NCBI GenBank assembly: GCA_013396915.1
Contig: VWZL01001363.1
Span: forward strand, 97,536 to 161,535
Source: Stercorarius parasiticus
Lineage: Eukaryota; Chordata; Aves; Charadriiformes; Stercorariidae
Direction of reading: 5' to 3'
Length of the DNA stretch: 64,000 bases
The position numbers were made by a program, and so were the translations under genes. Positions within the stretch are counted from its first letter, which is position 1; the number at the start of each line of letters is the position of its first letter. The notes below the pieces were generated by a model. It was not told where the DNA came from. It worked only from the letters and a program-made list of their open reading frames with translations, and did no database searches. Positions 27,201-42,200 of this stretch are shown here, one piece after another.

Positions 27201-30200
27201 TATTTTAAAGGCAGTTACCTGTACAAAACAAAATAGACATTTTTCTTGAGAACGTGGTGCTGGCTGTGGCAGCCAAGCCAGATGCTCAGTGTGTTATCTC
27301 AAGCCATCTGGTGTAACCTCGCTTCCACTGTCCAGGAAGATTGATGCTTGGCAGGTGCCTACAGCCGAGTCCATCCTGATGCATCCTCCTGATGCATCCC
27401 CAGCAAGAAATTGGTTGTTATCCTTGTAGCCATTATTTCCTTGTATTGCAGCATGGATTGAAAAGGAGCCAAACTTCATGTTTGGTAGCTGTAAGGGTTC
27501 TCTGTTCTTGACAGCTCTAGTTTTTGAGAGAAGTTTCTAATGGGGGTCACCCTTTTCTTTTAAAAACATGCTAGGATTGCAGAAGAAGAATCAGCTGTCG
27601 TCTGCCCTGTTATTGATGTTATTGACTGGAATACGTTTGAGTACTTGGGAAATGCCGGTGAGCCACAGATTGGTGGATTTGACTGGAGGCTGGTCTTCAC
27701 TTGGCATACGATTCCTGAAAGAGAACAAAAACGGAGGAAGTCCAAGACCGACGTGATCAGGTTAATTTTTACACTCTTGCGAAGCTCTGAATGTTACAAG
27801 TGTTTTTGATTTCACTTGGAAATGCCAGGGTCTGAAAAATATTTGAGAAATGTGCATATTACTAAAAATTACGTATTTTGCTTAGTTCCTCTTTTTTTCC
27901 AAAGTAGCTTCTGCTCACCGTGCACCTGGAAAAATGTTGCTCTAAAAGCTGAAATTCCTGTGTGATCTTCCATATGGAATCCTTATTGAACAAGTAGTTT
28001 CTTGACTTCTGCAGGCAAACTCCCACAGACACTTATCAGAACATGGAGAGGTTGTAAGTGGTAACTAATACTGAAGGATGTCCTCTGTGAAAAGCAAATA
28101 GATCCACGTTGTAAAAAAAATGTATCATGGTCAATGATGAAAAAGGGGAAAAAAAAATCATCAGCCAGTAAGAAGGCAAAAGTACTTTTGAAGATTTCAT
28201 CTGCACTGTGACGATAAAGGTGGTTCCTTGTGATGTTTTCATCACAGTTTGCCAGTTCTTTATTGGGAAGAAATGATATAGCTCTACCTGCCATAGCTTC
28301 TGTGAAGGGTTAACTCACAGGAGCTCATGCGGATGTCCTCCTTGCGGGTTTTAGTTTTGTTTTATTTTAAGACAAGTTGCAGTCAGTCAGTATTATTTGT
28401 CACTCCATGCTGTATTTTTAGGAGAGGCAAGGTAAGAGTACAAATAACGCATCTGGAAAATGGACACTGTGGACAAAATCCTGATAGTTGAGGGTCTGCT
28501 ATGTTTGACTTGGAAGTTGCTGTATTTCAGCAGTGTATTGTAAGAAGTGGAGCAACTGTGTGGCATTTTTAACATCACAATTTTATTAGTGCTTGCTTTT
28601 ATTTATAATCTGTTATCTTATGGACTATAGAAAATACAGAATGATTAATTTTTCTCAGTCTTTTCTAGGTCGCTTATCATGATGATAATACCCAGTACTT
28701 CACAACTATTAATGAACTTATCCTCAGCTGAGAGAAAATGTTATTTTTTTTTTTTAAATGGGAAAAGTGAGGCAGGAATTTAGTCCTTCTCAGCATATAT
28801 TAGTCCACATCCTCCTTAAAAAAAAAAAAAAAGAAGTTTCAAAATAGAGTAATGTTTTTAAAGCCTTTAGTTTAAACATGATGCTTTTCTTCTCCATGAC
28901 AAGAAGAATTGTCTTTGGCATGCCAAGGGGAAAACGATGAGGGATAAAGCTTCACAGTAGCCCGAGGACTGTGAGCTTGGCAAGTGTCTGGAGAAAGCAG
29001 CGGTGCTGAGAGTGGTGTCACCGACAGCTGTCTTTGGAAAGCTGAGATCTGGAGTGAGACAGAAGAGCTTTACTGCTTATGGAGTTTGATTTGGTTGGTT
29101 TTTTTTGCTTTTTCTTCCATCTCACTTCATCTCATTCCATCCTTTGGAACAACATATGACAGCGTAAGACAGTGTTGCTTCAAAAAGATGGCTGGTAAAA
29201 TTAGTTTTGACAGATTAAGTGTAACTGATCACTGCACCTAGTGTTTACCTCAACAGCAATTTAGTAAAAATCATGAAGTGTCAGCTGAATTTAGTTCCAA
29301 CCAGCATTATACGCTTGGCACTTTAAAGAGGGTAATTTTCTAAGACATATAAACAATTAAGAACAATATTGAACAAATACAAGTTTATATATATGTGCAC
29401 ACGCTACCCTACTGGAAGTACATCCCTTAAGTGTGCTGTTGCTCTGGGCCTTGTAGTCTTCGACGAGGATCTGGTCTTGACCCCAGATTATTTCTTTTTT
29501 TTCCTGAATTTAGTAAAAAATTTTAAAAAATACAGTAGGGCAAATCTTCTTAGAAAGAAAAAAAAAAATCTCATTAGAGGCTATATTTACTTAATTCTGC
29601 TCAATTGATGTCTGAGAGTTTTTCCACTTGATATTAATGGGATCAGGAATGTTTTTATTAATTACTGAAGCACAAACATTTGTTTATTTATTACTGAATT
29701 AAAACATACAAGGATACTGCACTTAAAATTTCAGAGCTAATATTATTCTGCCACAAAAAATCGTATGTTCTACTATGTGGAGGTAAGAGACTAGTCATTT
29801 ATTGTTGCTCACAAAGACACTGTGATTGCAAAAAATTATATTAACACAATGTTTATCTTCTCTGATTTCATCGTTATTTTTGTTTTAATACATTCTGGAG
29901 CTTGTTTCAGATACAATTTTCTACTATAAAATTAAATTTAGATGGCCTGATGATAACCGATCAATGGCTGACTGTTACTTTGTATCCAGAAAAGACTGAG
30001 AAAATGGAAAATTAAAATATACTGTATTTTTTATCTGTTGCATTGGTTCATTAATTTTTTTTTTTTTTTTTTGCTTTCTATTCAATTCAGAGTTACTAAT
30101 CTCTTTTTTAGGTCTCCGACCATGGCAGGTGGACTGTTTTCTGTGAGCAAGAAGTATTTTGATTACCTTGGCTCTTATGACACAGGAATGGAAGTCTGGG

Positions 30201-33200
30201 GAGGAGAAAATCTTGAATTCTCATTTAGGGTAAGTGGCTCAATTAAAAGGTTTTTTTCCTGAGAATAAAAACAACTGTCTCATTTCTTTCTTCACACCCT
30301 TTTACTTAATGAGGTATCTGTAATGTAAGCAAGTATTAAGAAGAGAATATTTTAGGAGATGTTTATATGAATCTCTTTTCCTTTTTCTCACACTTCGTTA
30401 TTGCTGTACTTTCCTTCTGAATAGCCATTTTAAAACAATTTTTAAAAACATGTCTTTGTTTTGAATGCCAGTGTGAAGTGTAAGTAGTGGTGTGATATTA
30501 GTGGATGAAGTTTACATTCTGTGCCTTGAAGAGGATCGTTGGAAAGAAACACTTATAATTCTCTAATGTGACTAGAGCTCTCACCATGGTTGATGGAGTG
30601 TGCAGGAGGCAGCTGGTGGCAATTACCAGTGGGGCGGGACAGTCCAGCCCCTGCACTTCTTTAAGACTCTATTCTGTTTCACTTCAGGAAAAGTTTGTGT
30701 GAACATTGTAAAAGGTGATGGGGAAGATCTCCAGGAACTGTAGAGCTGTACGGACCAGTGCTCAGGTGTGAGGCAAATAGCTGGACTGAAAAGGATTTAT
30801 GGTAGGGGAAGAAAGAGGACATACAAGTCAGTGCAGACTGATGAGCAAAACAGTCTTGTCCCCCTCAACTCTGCCGTTACCTCTGCTTCTGCTGATTCCC
30901 GCTGAGCGCTGGCTGCCTCTGGTTTGCCCTGTGTCACCGTTAGCAATCCAGTGGTGGTGTAAGAGGTACACTGCAGGGACATTTTTGGCTTGCAGGGAGT
31001 TCACAACTTAGTATCCTGAATTTTCCTTGTTTTCTGATCATCATCAGGTATGCTTTATGGTCACATTTGCATTTCTGTGTGTAGATCCAGCAGTTCTCTT
31101 CTGGAAGGCCAACATTTTTGCAGGACAGACTGTGTAATGGCCAGCAAATATGCCGAGGCGTGTTAATTTTCCTAGTGCAGGTTGCCAGCAGGATCTAGGC
31201 ACTTGGATCCAAATTGTGCACAACATGCTTTCCTCTATTTGATTTCAAGCCCTTGTACTCGTGCTTCCTGCCGTGAGGGCTTTTGTGGAAGAGAGCAGAG
31301 TGCTATGATGTTGCTTAACCGTGTTCTTCTGGCTGCCCACGGTGCTGAAGAAGGTCAAGAGGGATAAATCAGTGTTAATTCTGTTGTCTTGGTGGCTTCT
31401 AGACCTGCCAGACCTGAAAATTAGGAGCAGGGATACTGAAAAACACTGTAAATTAATTCATTGTTCTTCTCATCTCTGAAAACACCACTCTCTCCTGATG
31501 ACATGAAAGGACTTGTCCTCAAGCCTCCTCTTTCTCGTAATTCGATTATTCTAAACAGAAGAAATTCTCTATGGTTTTGAGAGGTGCAACAAGGACAAAG
31601 CTTCAGCTAAAAGCATGATGACTAAGAGAGATAGCGGCTGCGTGCTGAATGCAGGATCGAGTCAATGTGTCTTGATTTCAAATTGCTTAATGCTATTTGG
31701 CTGGATAAAATTTCACTTCATGGGCCATTAATGGGCATTGAAACTCCTCTTTCTCAGGGATGCAAAACATACCCTTTAATCTTCCCTCTCCTGCGCATGG
31801 AGTGAGGGGAACCTGGTGGCAGCTTTTTTCCCCACACTCTGGTCTTGGTCCTGCTAGTGGCACTGCAATGTAAGTTTGTTTCTGGGGACCTGGGGACCGC
31901 CGCTTGATACACCTGTGGTCTGTCCTTCAACCTACGGCATGAGAGATGCTGTGCAAAAGGGAAAATTATTTATCGCTAAGTCCTTTCTTTGGTTAGAAAT
32001 TTCATTGCCCACGGGAATGGATGATATGCCTCTGATTGCCTGGAGTCTTCTCTTTTCTGATCTTTTTCTATGGCTTCTTGCTGTCCGGATCTGAAAATCT
32101 GTCTTGCGGTGGGAGCATCCAGGATGGGTTCACTCCACTGGGGAGGTTCCTCCACCCACCCAGCTCCCAGCAGATCAGGCACGAGCCCTGCTCAGGGGGG
32201 CTCAGCCACAAGCAAAATTGCAGCAGGGAGAGGGGCAGGAACAGAGTATTTTCTGCAGTTTGTCTTTGTTCAGGAGGAAGCATTCTTTTTTTTTTTATTT
32301 TCTTATTTCTTCCAGAGAATCCTAAGATGCTAGAATGGAGGTGGTGGAGCTTATAGAGCTTTACTTATTTAGCGTTCATTCATCGACCCGGTGATTAGGT
32401 CAGTTGTCCAAAGACCCTGGCGGGGATGAGGATGCCAAGGTGACATCTGTACTTTTACTGGAGCGTTTCATAACGCCACCATCTGTCTCTGAAAAGAAAA
32501 GGAAAAATATCGATAGCCTGCATGCACCAAGATGAAAGCAAAAGTAAAAATGAATGGCACCTTGTTCTCTTTTTCTGCTGAAGGAAAAAAGTACGCTTTT
32601 ATAACGAGCTGCGAGATAGCCGGACCTATAGAGAAACATACTTTCATGCATATATATATTGCATGTACTTCCACATTAAAGGAGGTGCAAATAGTTTTAG
32701 GGGACAACCTTCTCCTGAGTCACTTGTTTAGCATTTAGTAGTCAACTTTGGTTTCTCTGGTGAATTCCTTGCTTTCTGTCTCTTTTCCTTGCTCTTCATT
32801 TGTACCTGATTTTATATGGAAGTCGAAATGTGTTTTCCATTCAAAAAAATAAATAAGACTTTTGAGGCATTGTTTAGCTGAAATATGCTTAATTTTTTCA
32901 TAAGAGAGGAAGACAAGAGTAGTTTTGAACTGTTTTAATAAAGGAAGCAGAAGTTAATGAGCATTCCTTAGCAACCTACAGTTATCTTTTAGAGAAATTA
33001 GTAACTTTAATTATTGAAAAATTAGCTGTTGTGGAATTCTCTTTTTGGCAGCAATTTAACAGAGATATGGTCGGTCTGTTTTAGTCCATTTAAATCTGAC
33101 TTTATGACAAAAGAGTAGAAGAATGTGCTTCCTCTCAACTGTACATTTTTACTTCTGTAATCTTTGTGGTCTGTTCCTCATATCTTGTTTATAAACAGAC

Positions 33201-36200
33201 TGATCAAAACAATAATGATCAATTTAAAAAATGCTTATATGGAATATAACAAATACAGAAATTGTTAAACTTCTAAGAAATTTAATGTAGCTTAATATTT
33301 GCTGACAAACAAATCTTGTGTGATAAATTTCAACTTTATAAAAGTAATCTTGGATATAGAAATAACAATGTAAGAAAGCTATTGTTTTGAAATAAATCTC
33401 AAAAAGGGAGATCTTAAAGTGAAAGTGGATAGCTAGTGTCTTAGAAGCTTTCAAAATGGCGATAGTGTAACTTAGACATGAAAATATGCAAATTGTTTAA
33501 AAGATCAGTACAGAATTCTAGCTTTCTTTTATAATTCATTTAATCATCTTTCTGTTCACATGACTAATATACTGCTTCCCCGAAAAGCAACAAAAAAGAA
33601 GAAAGAAACCTCTCCTGAAAACCAAGAAATTAAAATTTTAAATCCAGGAAGTGAAGATTATCCAGTGGTCCCTATAGCAGAATAACAAATTGTCTATACC
33701 TTTAAGGGAACCGTTTTTTTTTTTAAAGTAAACACATGTGTTAGAGTGCTTACAACTTCATTATTAAGCACAGTATTGCACCAGATGTGAAGATCTGATG
33801 TCATTATCCAAAATCAGATCAATAGAGACAACACTCATTGATCTCTAAATTAAGAAATTTGAGAGAAATCATCAGTAACTTAAAATTAGTCTGAAGACAA
33901 CGTCCATCTTGTGTATGCTGAAAGCCTTCGTCAGTAGTGACTTTCTAGATCCCTAAAAGTCCCAGGGAGAGAGATGGGAAAAGTCCCATCACTGATCTGT
34001 TGTAATTGGTATGATTTGCTGCCTCATAGCTTTCACTCCTGCTGTGTTAATTTGAGTGACGTGTAATTAAAATGTATGCACTATACAAGAAGGTTGTCAG
34101 GGAACAAACCTCTCTACCCCTTAAACATGTCTCAGCTAATTTCCCTTGTCCTCCATCTACAAAGGAAAGGTGATCTGCCAGGTACGCACAGTTGAACACA
34201 CAAGGAAAATTAGCTCACTGGAGTGGCAGTTCTCAAAAAAAACTTCCACAGAAGGTCTATCAGAGCCTTTGGCAACAACCTCAAGTCTGTTGAAGTGCAG
34301 CAACGTGTGCCGCCTTTTCTCCCATGTGACAATTTCAGAAACCTTGTTTCATGCACCTGTCAGAAACAGGTTGTCTCCCACATTGTACCTAGTGTTAAAT
34401 GGATAATATCTAGCCATGCTTTCCCTTCATTACATCAAACTTGAGGTCAGGGGCTGTGTGGGTGAGGCTGCCAAAAGTCCACAGTTTTCAAGGGAGATGA
34501 GAATAATTGCAAAAATTTCCACAGAGTTCTGAGACTAGTGTCCCTGCTTGGCAGTCATTTATAGGCTTTGTCTCCAGGGCCATGTATTTCCAGACTTGGA
34601 GAGCCAGAGGCATGAGGATGGAGGCAGAGTGAGTTCTGCCAGTTCCACATTCAGGTTCAAGTACTTTCCTTGACAGTAGGAATATTGTTTTAGATAGGAG
34701 AGGCTGTTTCACGAATCTTGTCTGGACCACCATGGGTCAGTTACAGAACTACTTTGCTTTTTCTTTTCATGCGTTGGGTCTTGGGTTCTTTTCCCAGCTT
34801 TCCAATGAAAAAGGTTAGCTATAATTTATGACTGGGCACCCATACCTCTCTTCTGAAATGGTGAATATAGAAATGGAAACACAATTCACTCCTCTCCAGT
34901 AGTGTGATGAGCTTATATGGTTTGTCAAGTCAACCTTCCTGTAGAATGCAAGAGTAAGTTTCTGGTAAGAAATCAGTCATCGGTTTCTTTGAGTAGGCTA
35001 TTCATATGGCTAATTTGGACTAGAAACATGGCTGTTCTGTTAATAATGCATATATAACTTCAATTGTTGGCCATAGTGGGACCTGCAGAAATATTGTGGA
35101 CCATTTCTTATCATGCCTTCAGAGAAAGTAAAGCTAAGAAAGGGAGAATTGCACACCATGTAAAACCAGAGATGGGGTTATCTCCTTGTTGCTCCCAATG
35201 ATTTGCTCTCAGTTCACAAGGATGTCTTTTCATCTCATCAAATGAGACACACGATTATTGTATGTGTTGCTTATAGTATGCTGTGATGTTCTTGAGAAGG
35301 TATTATCCTTGCAAAGACTTACTGTTACTGTTTCCTGCTGGCAAAGATTCTAATTAATGATGCGCAATGTCAATTCTTTGTTCAGATATGGCAATGTGGA
35401 GGAAGTCTTGAGATCCACCCGTGCTCACATGTTGGTCACGTTTTCCCCAAACAAGCTCCATACTCACGGTCCAAAGCTTTGGCAAATAGCGTGCGTGCAG
35501 CTGAAGTGTGGATGGATGAATATAAAGAACTTTATTATCACCGAAACCCCCACGCTCGCCTGGTGAGTTCAAGTCCATTGTTCTGGGAATTTCAATAGAA
35601 TTTGTTTTCAATGAAATAACTATTAATTTAGCTAATATTTAACATGAAGTGCTTTTTACGTTTCTTACTACTTCTGAAACTTTTTCCCAAACATAGAATA
35701 AGTGTATATATAGAGTAATTTTTAACTCCTTGGAAAAAATCAGAAATTCTGTAAGACTAAAGAAGGCCACGTTTGCGTCAATATTAAATGAATGAATGAA
35801 TAAATGAAAGAATAAAGTTAAGCAAGGTGACACAACTAAGGAGGAGCTTTTTAGCCTGAAATTTATGCTTCTATGAAACAGCTGATCCTGATACAGGATT
35901 CTATCAATGAAGAATTACAGAAGAGACACACAATTAATGAATGTTAATCAACAAGGTTCAATGGACAGTAGATCATTAAGTGAACAGCATGGTAATAATA
36001 TTTAGCAAAATTACCTGTCTTGTGATAATTGTAAAATTTTGGACTGATTTAAGACAAAATGGATTTTTGTTTGATTTACTGCTACACAACATTTGACTAA
36101 AAAACCAAACCAAAACAAAAAAAACAACAAAACAAAACAAAGTCAATATTGCAAAGATTAAATTAATTAAAATAAGTTCTGGGAACTCAGGTGAAAATGT

Positions 36201-39200
36201 TCCTAATAAAAGGTTTGAAATATCAGTTCTGGGTGTTTGTTTTTTAAAAAAATGTTAATAATTGTATTTTCTGTGAGGAAGAAAATACAAGATCATTTGT
36301 TTGCAAGACTTCTCAGGAGATAAATACTGTGAAAGTTGAGTAGGTCAGAACAGCAAAGCGGTGTGCAAATTCATAGCTTGGATATATTTATCGTGAGGGG
36401 TCTGTAGGCTGGAAGACAATAACACTGAAATATCCTCCCAACGTCTAGAAATGACTTACATGAACATCTGGCACAAAGTCTGAAATTCAGGCCGAGAAGA
36501 AATCGCTCTCTGCTGTTGATTGTTTCTGGAGGTGCTTAATCTTTGCATGGAAAGTTTTCTGAGTGGGGGCTTTCTGGTTTTGTGCATGGAGGGATCTACC
36601 CTGAGGTGGGTTCCTGGGCACTCACCTCCGGCTATGCCAGACCAGAGCTTAGTGACCAGGCAGGGGGACAGGGACCTCCTGGGCCTACCCCAGTAGCCAT
36701 GCTGGGAGAAAAAGTGCTCTTGAAACTGTTAACGCTTTTAGAAGATATGCAGGAGGACACTGGGGAAGCTGAATTTGGTTAGCTTCCATCTCGTGTTCCT
36801 TTGGATTAAACTGGATAATTAGATTATTATAGTCTACGCATTTGTAATAATTGTTTTACTTTAACATCATAAAAGCCATTTAGGTTTTATTATTAGAGTC
36901 CGACTTTGAGAAATATGGGGTTTGTGTATCCAAAGATGGGAGCTCACAGGCAATGCCAGGCTGGTTCTGCTTCTTGTATGCAAAGAGAAAACAGCAATAA
37001 GTACTGACAGTTTTTCTTGTAAAGTTCTGGGCAGCTGATGTCTGTGATGACAGAACTTCAACTTTAAAGGATATTTGTGTGTTAGTATTGGAAGCTTTGC
37101 CTGTTGGCTTATTGTGAAATGGTGGATGTAGGCTGAGAGTCGAGTGGTTTGGTTTTTTTGCACGTATCAAAGCTGCCGCCAATGCACTCTGGTTTCCGTA
37201 ATACTCTCTGCACCTCTTGTTGCTGCGGTTAAGTTCAGACCCTTTTACTTCATCTAACCCAAATATTCAGTTCCGTAGCATAATGGAAAAATGATTGATG
37301 CTACGGCTGCAGACTTTGCTTCCGTAAAGTTTCGCTTCAAGATTAATGTTCAGACCTTGGAGCTAATATGTCATGCTGTTTGTTTATTCAAGCAGGCATC
37401 TCTGCCTCTATTTTGCATCTGCTTTGTGTTTTCAGTGGTATTTCCACAGCTTTGAGAAATGCAAGCATATTTGTGGTTTGATGAAGGAGTGCATCAAGTG
37501 ACCTGTAAAAATCTAGGGGCTACAAACGGTAGCTCATGCCTGGCTGTCTGAAGTCCCTAGCCAATACAAAGATAGATTTTTGAAGACGAACATGAAAAGA
37601 TGTGAACTCTGCTCCAATCTATAGACAGGGAAAAGTCCGCAATGAAAGCTTGTTTCTGGAGGTTTAAGATTTCATACTCCCCACCCCGCAAAAGTATGAA
37701 GTTCAAAGGAAACATTAGCAGATTGTACCAATTTCATCAGTTAAGTGTAAAACTGTCTGTACAGGTAATTTCCAAATGGATGGTGGAATAATTTAAAATT
37801 CGCAAGATTCATTCACTGCTGTTGAGATTTTTCAATTATCTAGCTAAAGGAAGTTTTATTTTCCAATACGCCTTCTCAGTTCCCAGCAATCTGTATTCAA
37901 GGGCTTCCTTACTTGCAGATTTAGGGAGTTTTCTCAGGCGAACTGTTTTCTAGGATATTGTAAAGTTTTACGTGCACTGTTCCAATTCTTTTTTGTCAAC
38001 ATTTAACAAGTGTAACGATAATGAAATCAAATCCAGCACCCAAACATGGAGATTTTTCCTGGCTAAAAGTCCTACTCATCACTTTAGCATACGGTTCCTA
38101 ATAACATATACAGATAATTTAAAAGAGAGCATTGGGGTTTTTTAATTGTTTTTTTTTCTTCTTTTTTTTTTCGTCAGGAACCATATGGAGATGTGACAGA
38201 AAGGAGACTCCTTCGAGAGAAGCTGAAATGCAAGGACTTCAAATGGTTCTTGGAGAACGTGTACCCAGAGCTTCATGTACCCGAGGACAGACCGGGCTTC
38301 TTTGGAATGGTACGTGGCTGCTGAGAAGGGGCCTCCTCGCGGTTCTCTGAGCTCTCCTACTAACTCAGTATGAAGGTATTTTTATGCCAAAATCAGCTGG
38401 GAATTTTGGTAGAATTCAGTTAGAATTGGTAGGCTTTAAAATGTGGTTTCTGTCAGAATCTTCATTGTAGGGGATGCTGCTGTTTATGAAGGAGTTCTGT
38501 GGTGGGGTAGGAGAACAGGTACTGTTGCCATGAATTACACCTTCCAAGTGGTGGCATCTTGAGAGTGTTAGACGCAGCAAAGGATGACCTTTTTTTTTTT
38601 TTTTTTATTTCTTGAGACACTGCATAGCAAAAGAAAGAGAGCAACGAAGTGTTTTAGTTTTTAGTGTATTTGCACATTTTATCTAATGAAAACTATGACT
38701 CTCTGATGATGGGAAAGAGAGCTGGTGCTGCACGCTCCCAGATCACGCAGGATTCTGTATGTCAAAACCAACACGTTAATTTTTAATCTGGAGGTCACTT
38801 TAGACCAGCACAGGTTCATTAACAATTTTCATTGGTTCAATATTAGAATCCTCTTCCTCTTTTTTAAGAGTCAAGAACTTTCTGTGCTATTTGCAGCTTA
38901 CAAATAAATATAAACTGTAGCTCCATGTGTATATCACATTACTGTAATCTCATTTGGAAGGGATGAAGGCAGAGATGATGCAGCAAAGCACCCGCTTCCT
39001 CAGAAAAATCAGCAGATAACTGCTGCGTGTCTTATTAGAAAGACAAGACCGTATCTTTCTGCCAGGCAAAGATGTATAAACCACCTTCCTGATTACCAGT
39101 GTCACGTTGACTTAGAAGTACTTTTGCTGGTAACTCGGTCACCCTGCGGATGTAGCTGAGCTGCATTCCCGCACTGCTCCATCGCATCTGGCCTGTATCG

Positions 39201-42200
39201 TATCGCAACAGTCTTGCCTCGCTGCCATCTGCGCTTCAGTTACTCAGCCTCCGCTGGGTCTCCTTCAGTGGAGGAAAAAACCTGATTGCTGTGAGGGTAC
39301 AAAACAAGACAGGAACCAAGCCTCCCCTCCGTCTTCCCTGAGAGCTTTGTTACCTGTTGGATGAAAAAGATCCTGATGTGGAAACGCTGCGGTTTCCCAT
39401 AGGGAGCTGCGTTTCCCACGGGGAATTGTCGGAGCTCCCACAGGGAGCATGTCACTCAGCAGCAAAGCCTTTAGGAGCCTCTGAGGGAGCAGCTGCCCTC
39501 CTCCGTTTGCCTTGAGTTAGTATCTCTGTGTGATTGCTGGCATGAAAGATGATACCCACCCATTATCCAGTGCCTTGAATAGACCCTGGTACAAAATCGC
39601 TTCGTTTTTTGTTGTTTTGTGCTGGATTGTGAACTGACAAGGTCAGAGAGAGTTGAAGCGGTAAGATGTTATAAGACTTACCTTCCAGGAGCATTTCAGT
39701 AACCTTATCCTCCCCTCCACCTCTATCCTTCACCCTCCAAAAGAAAGCCTAAGCTGGTGGCGGTGGTAGCGCTTCAGCCCCCTGGGAAGGGGAAGGGGTT
39801 TATGCAGTTTCTTTCACAATCTAACTGCACGTGTCATCCTCAGGAAAGGTGTTGACAATACCTAGAAATAATAATTCTTGTTCAGAGCTGCTTGAGGTAC
39901 CTACGGTGTAATTTAGGTGTGCTCTATATGTTTCTCTAAAAAAAAAAAAAAATCTTAAATGCTGTCATCTAGTTGTGAGCATAATAAAAGTACACCAGTT
40001 TTGTGGTTTTTTTTTTTTCAGGAGGAATTTAAAACGTGATTAAAGTATAGTTATACTCTTAAGAAAGTGACAGTGCAAAATGACACCAACTGATTTGTGG
40101 ATATTGAGTCCCACCTGCTAACTTCAATGAATCATTGATTGTGTTCTTTACTCCTGCTTTAGCCGTGTAGTGCTTTTCTGGTTCACAAAAATACTGTGTT
40201 TAAAAGCGTCGGCTTTGTTCACAGCTCGGCTTAGTGTGAAGTTATTTAATTGTTCAAAGAGATTGCAAAGGGATATGGGCATTTCTTCCTCCCTTGAAAA
40301 TCTTTGCACTGAAGTTGCAAAATCTTTCTAAGATTACCCATAGGTCAGCCATATGTTATTGAAATAAATGCAAGAAGTATTGAGCAGCACTCGGTGCCAT
40401 GCACTGACAATTAGACACTTGAGCTGATTTTTTTTTTTTGTCCCTGATACATAGATAAACTTTTACTGTCTGTACTAAGGCTTCATTGTCTAAAAGGTTA
40501 GCTGCCTGAAACTTTATTTAAACATACAGAATTTTGAATATTTTTGCCTGAACTATGTTTGCATTCTTATAAACTGCCTGAGGCCTAGAAATGAGGCCCT
40601 TCTTCTTACTAGTAAAATTAGTACACTTTATACCAAAATCATATAGCATAAGTAAACCTGGAATGCCACAATGCTGATTTCACTCAGTACCCTAAACAAA
40701 ATCATACTTTGAGAAGCGGTGCTATCAATATCACAAGTGTTCTCGTTCATAAAATGGTTTTGTTTGTTGTTTTGTTTTTTTTTTTTAACTTAAGTCAGAT
40801 TTTTCCATAAAAGTTCCAGTACTGGAACAGCGGAGTGAAGTTCAAAATGTAAAATTTCAAACATTAAGGCTACAGAGGCCATTATGAGATGAGATTTTTG
40901 ATGAGATAGCAGCATTAGATGTAAAGATAACTGCACAGACAACTTAAAAAAAAAAAAATTGCCACAACTTCAAGGGCTATTCTATTTTTTGCACAGCATC
41001 TTTGTGGGAGCACATTGTAAGTCCCTATTCGCTATTTTAATGAAAGAGCAAAGAAAATTTGGAGAGGTTGATGGGACTTCCCGTATGAGGTCCCAGTACT
41101 GTTCTGTGCAGTGGCATATTAAAGCAAAGTGAACTAGAGGCTCCTAGAGCTCTGAATGAGCGTGCATCAAATTTCTTCTCAGGGCCAGGGTAAGGGCATA
41201 GGCACGGTCTATCTTATATCTATATATAGGTATAAGGAAGAAATTTTTTACAATGAGGATGATGAGGCACTGGAACAGGTGCTCAAGGTCAGGTTGGATG
41301 GGGCTTTGAGCAACGTGATCTAATGGAAGATGTCCCTGCCCATGGCAGAGGGGTTGGACTCAGTCATCCTTAAAGGTCCCTTCCAGCCCAAACCATTCTG
41401 TGGTTGTATGATTCTGTCTCCTTGCTTGGCTGAAGCAGGTGCCATTTTTGAGCCGTGCAGAGCCTTGGGCAGCTGTACAGTGTATTTCTGGTTCTTGGGC
41501 TCCACACAGCTTTGAAACTTTGTGTGGGATGTGAACTAAACATTTTGACTTTCATTTTTAATATTTTTTTTTTTTTTTGTGAATGAAACTGGTAGGCACT
41601 TAGTGGGCTAAAATAATAAGATGTCAGTGTTTCTGGAAAGGCTGATAATCCCTTTTAGGTTCTTGTGTAGTGCACTGATGTCTCTCTGACATAGCATCTA
41701 ATTTGGCCATCCTTGAGTGTGCGCTTACCAGCAAAGTGTGTGTTGTACTTGTGCTTCAGCTGGTGTGAAATCTTAAAATGACATGAACCCCGGGTCTGTG
41801 GGGTTGTCCACCTACATAGTCCAGACTAGGTCTGTTTACAAATCTTAGCTGCCCTGGGGAGGGATAGTGTGGCCACCGCTGTGAAAGACTTTGAGCCATC
41901 TTGTGTGTTTAATATTAGCACTGTGACATTGCCGTGTTGTGCAGCTGGGTGAAGACAGGGGAACTGGGCAGTGCTGTGGTCTCTTCATGTTACTGGTGGC
42001 TGTGGAAATGTGTGGCTGCAAAGCAAGGGAATAGTCAGGGTTCCTGTCCCCTCTAAGGCGGACCAAGTATAGCTGACACTCAGGGGACATATCTGAGGAT
42101 AAAGATCATGGTCAGATGGTGAACTTGGCTTTGAACTTGGCATCCAGATTGCTTTTAAAAGACAGTGTTGACACAAAAATCAGCATTTTATCTCCTTTTC

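Larger units (their letters stand above)
35563..38177 (+). other. GALNT12 intron 6 (2.6 kb)
   Basis: It holds a (GAAT)n run at 35786-35816 and an A-rich tract at 36098-36140. A homeodomain-like AT block (AATTAGATTATTA) lies near 36820. Open frames at 36543-36782 and on the reverse strand near 36867-37182 look like chance. The acceptor follows a long T-rich tract ending CGTCAG. Confidence 0.82.
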
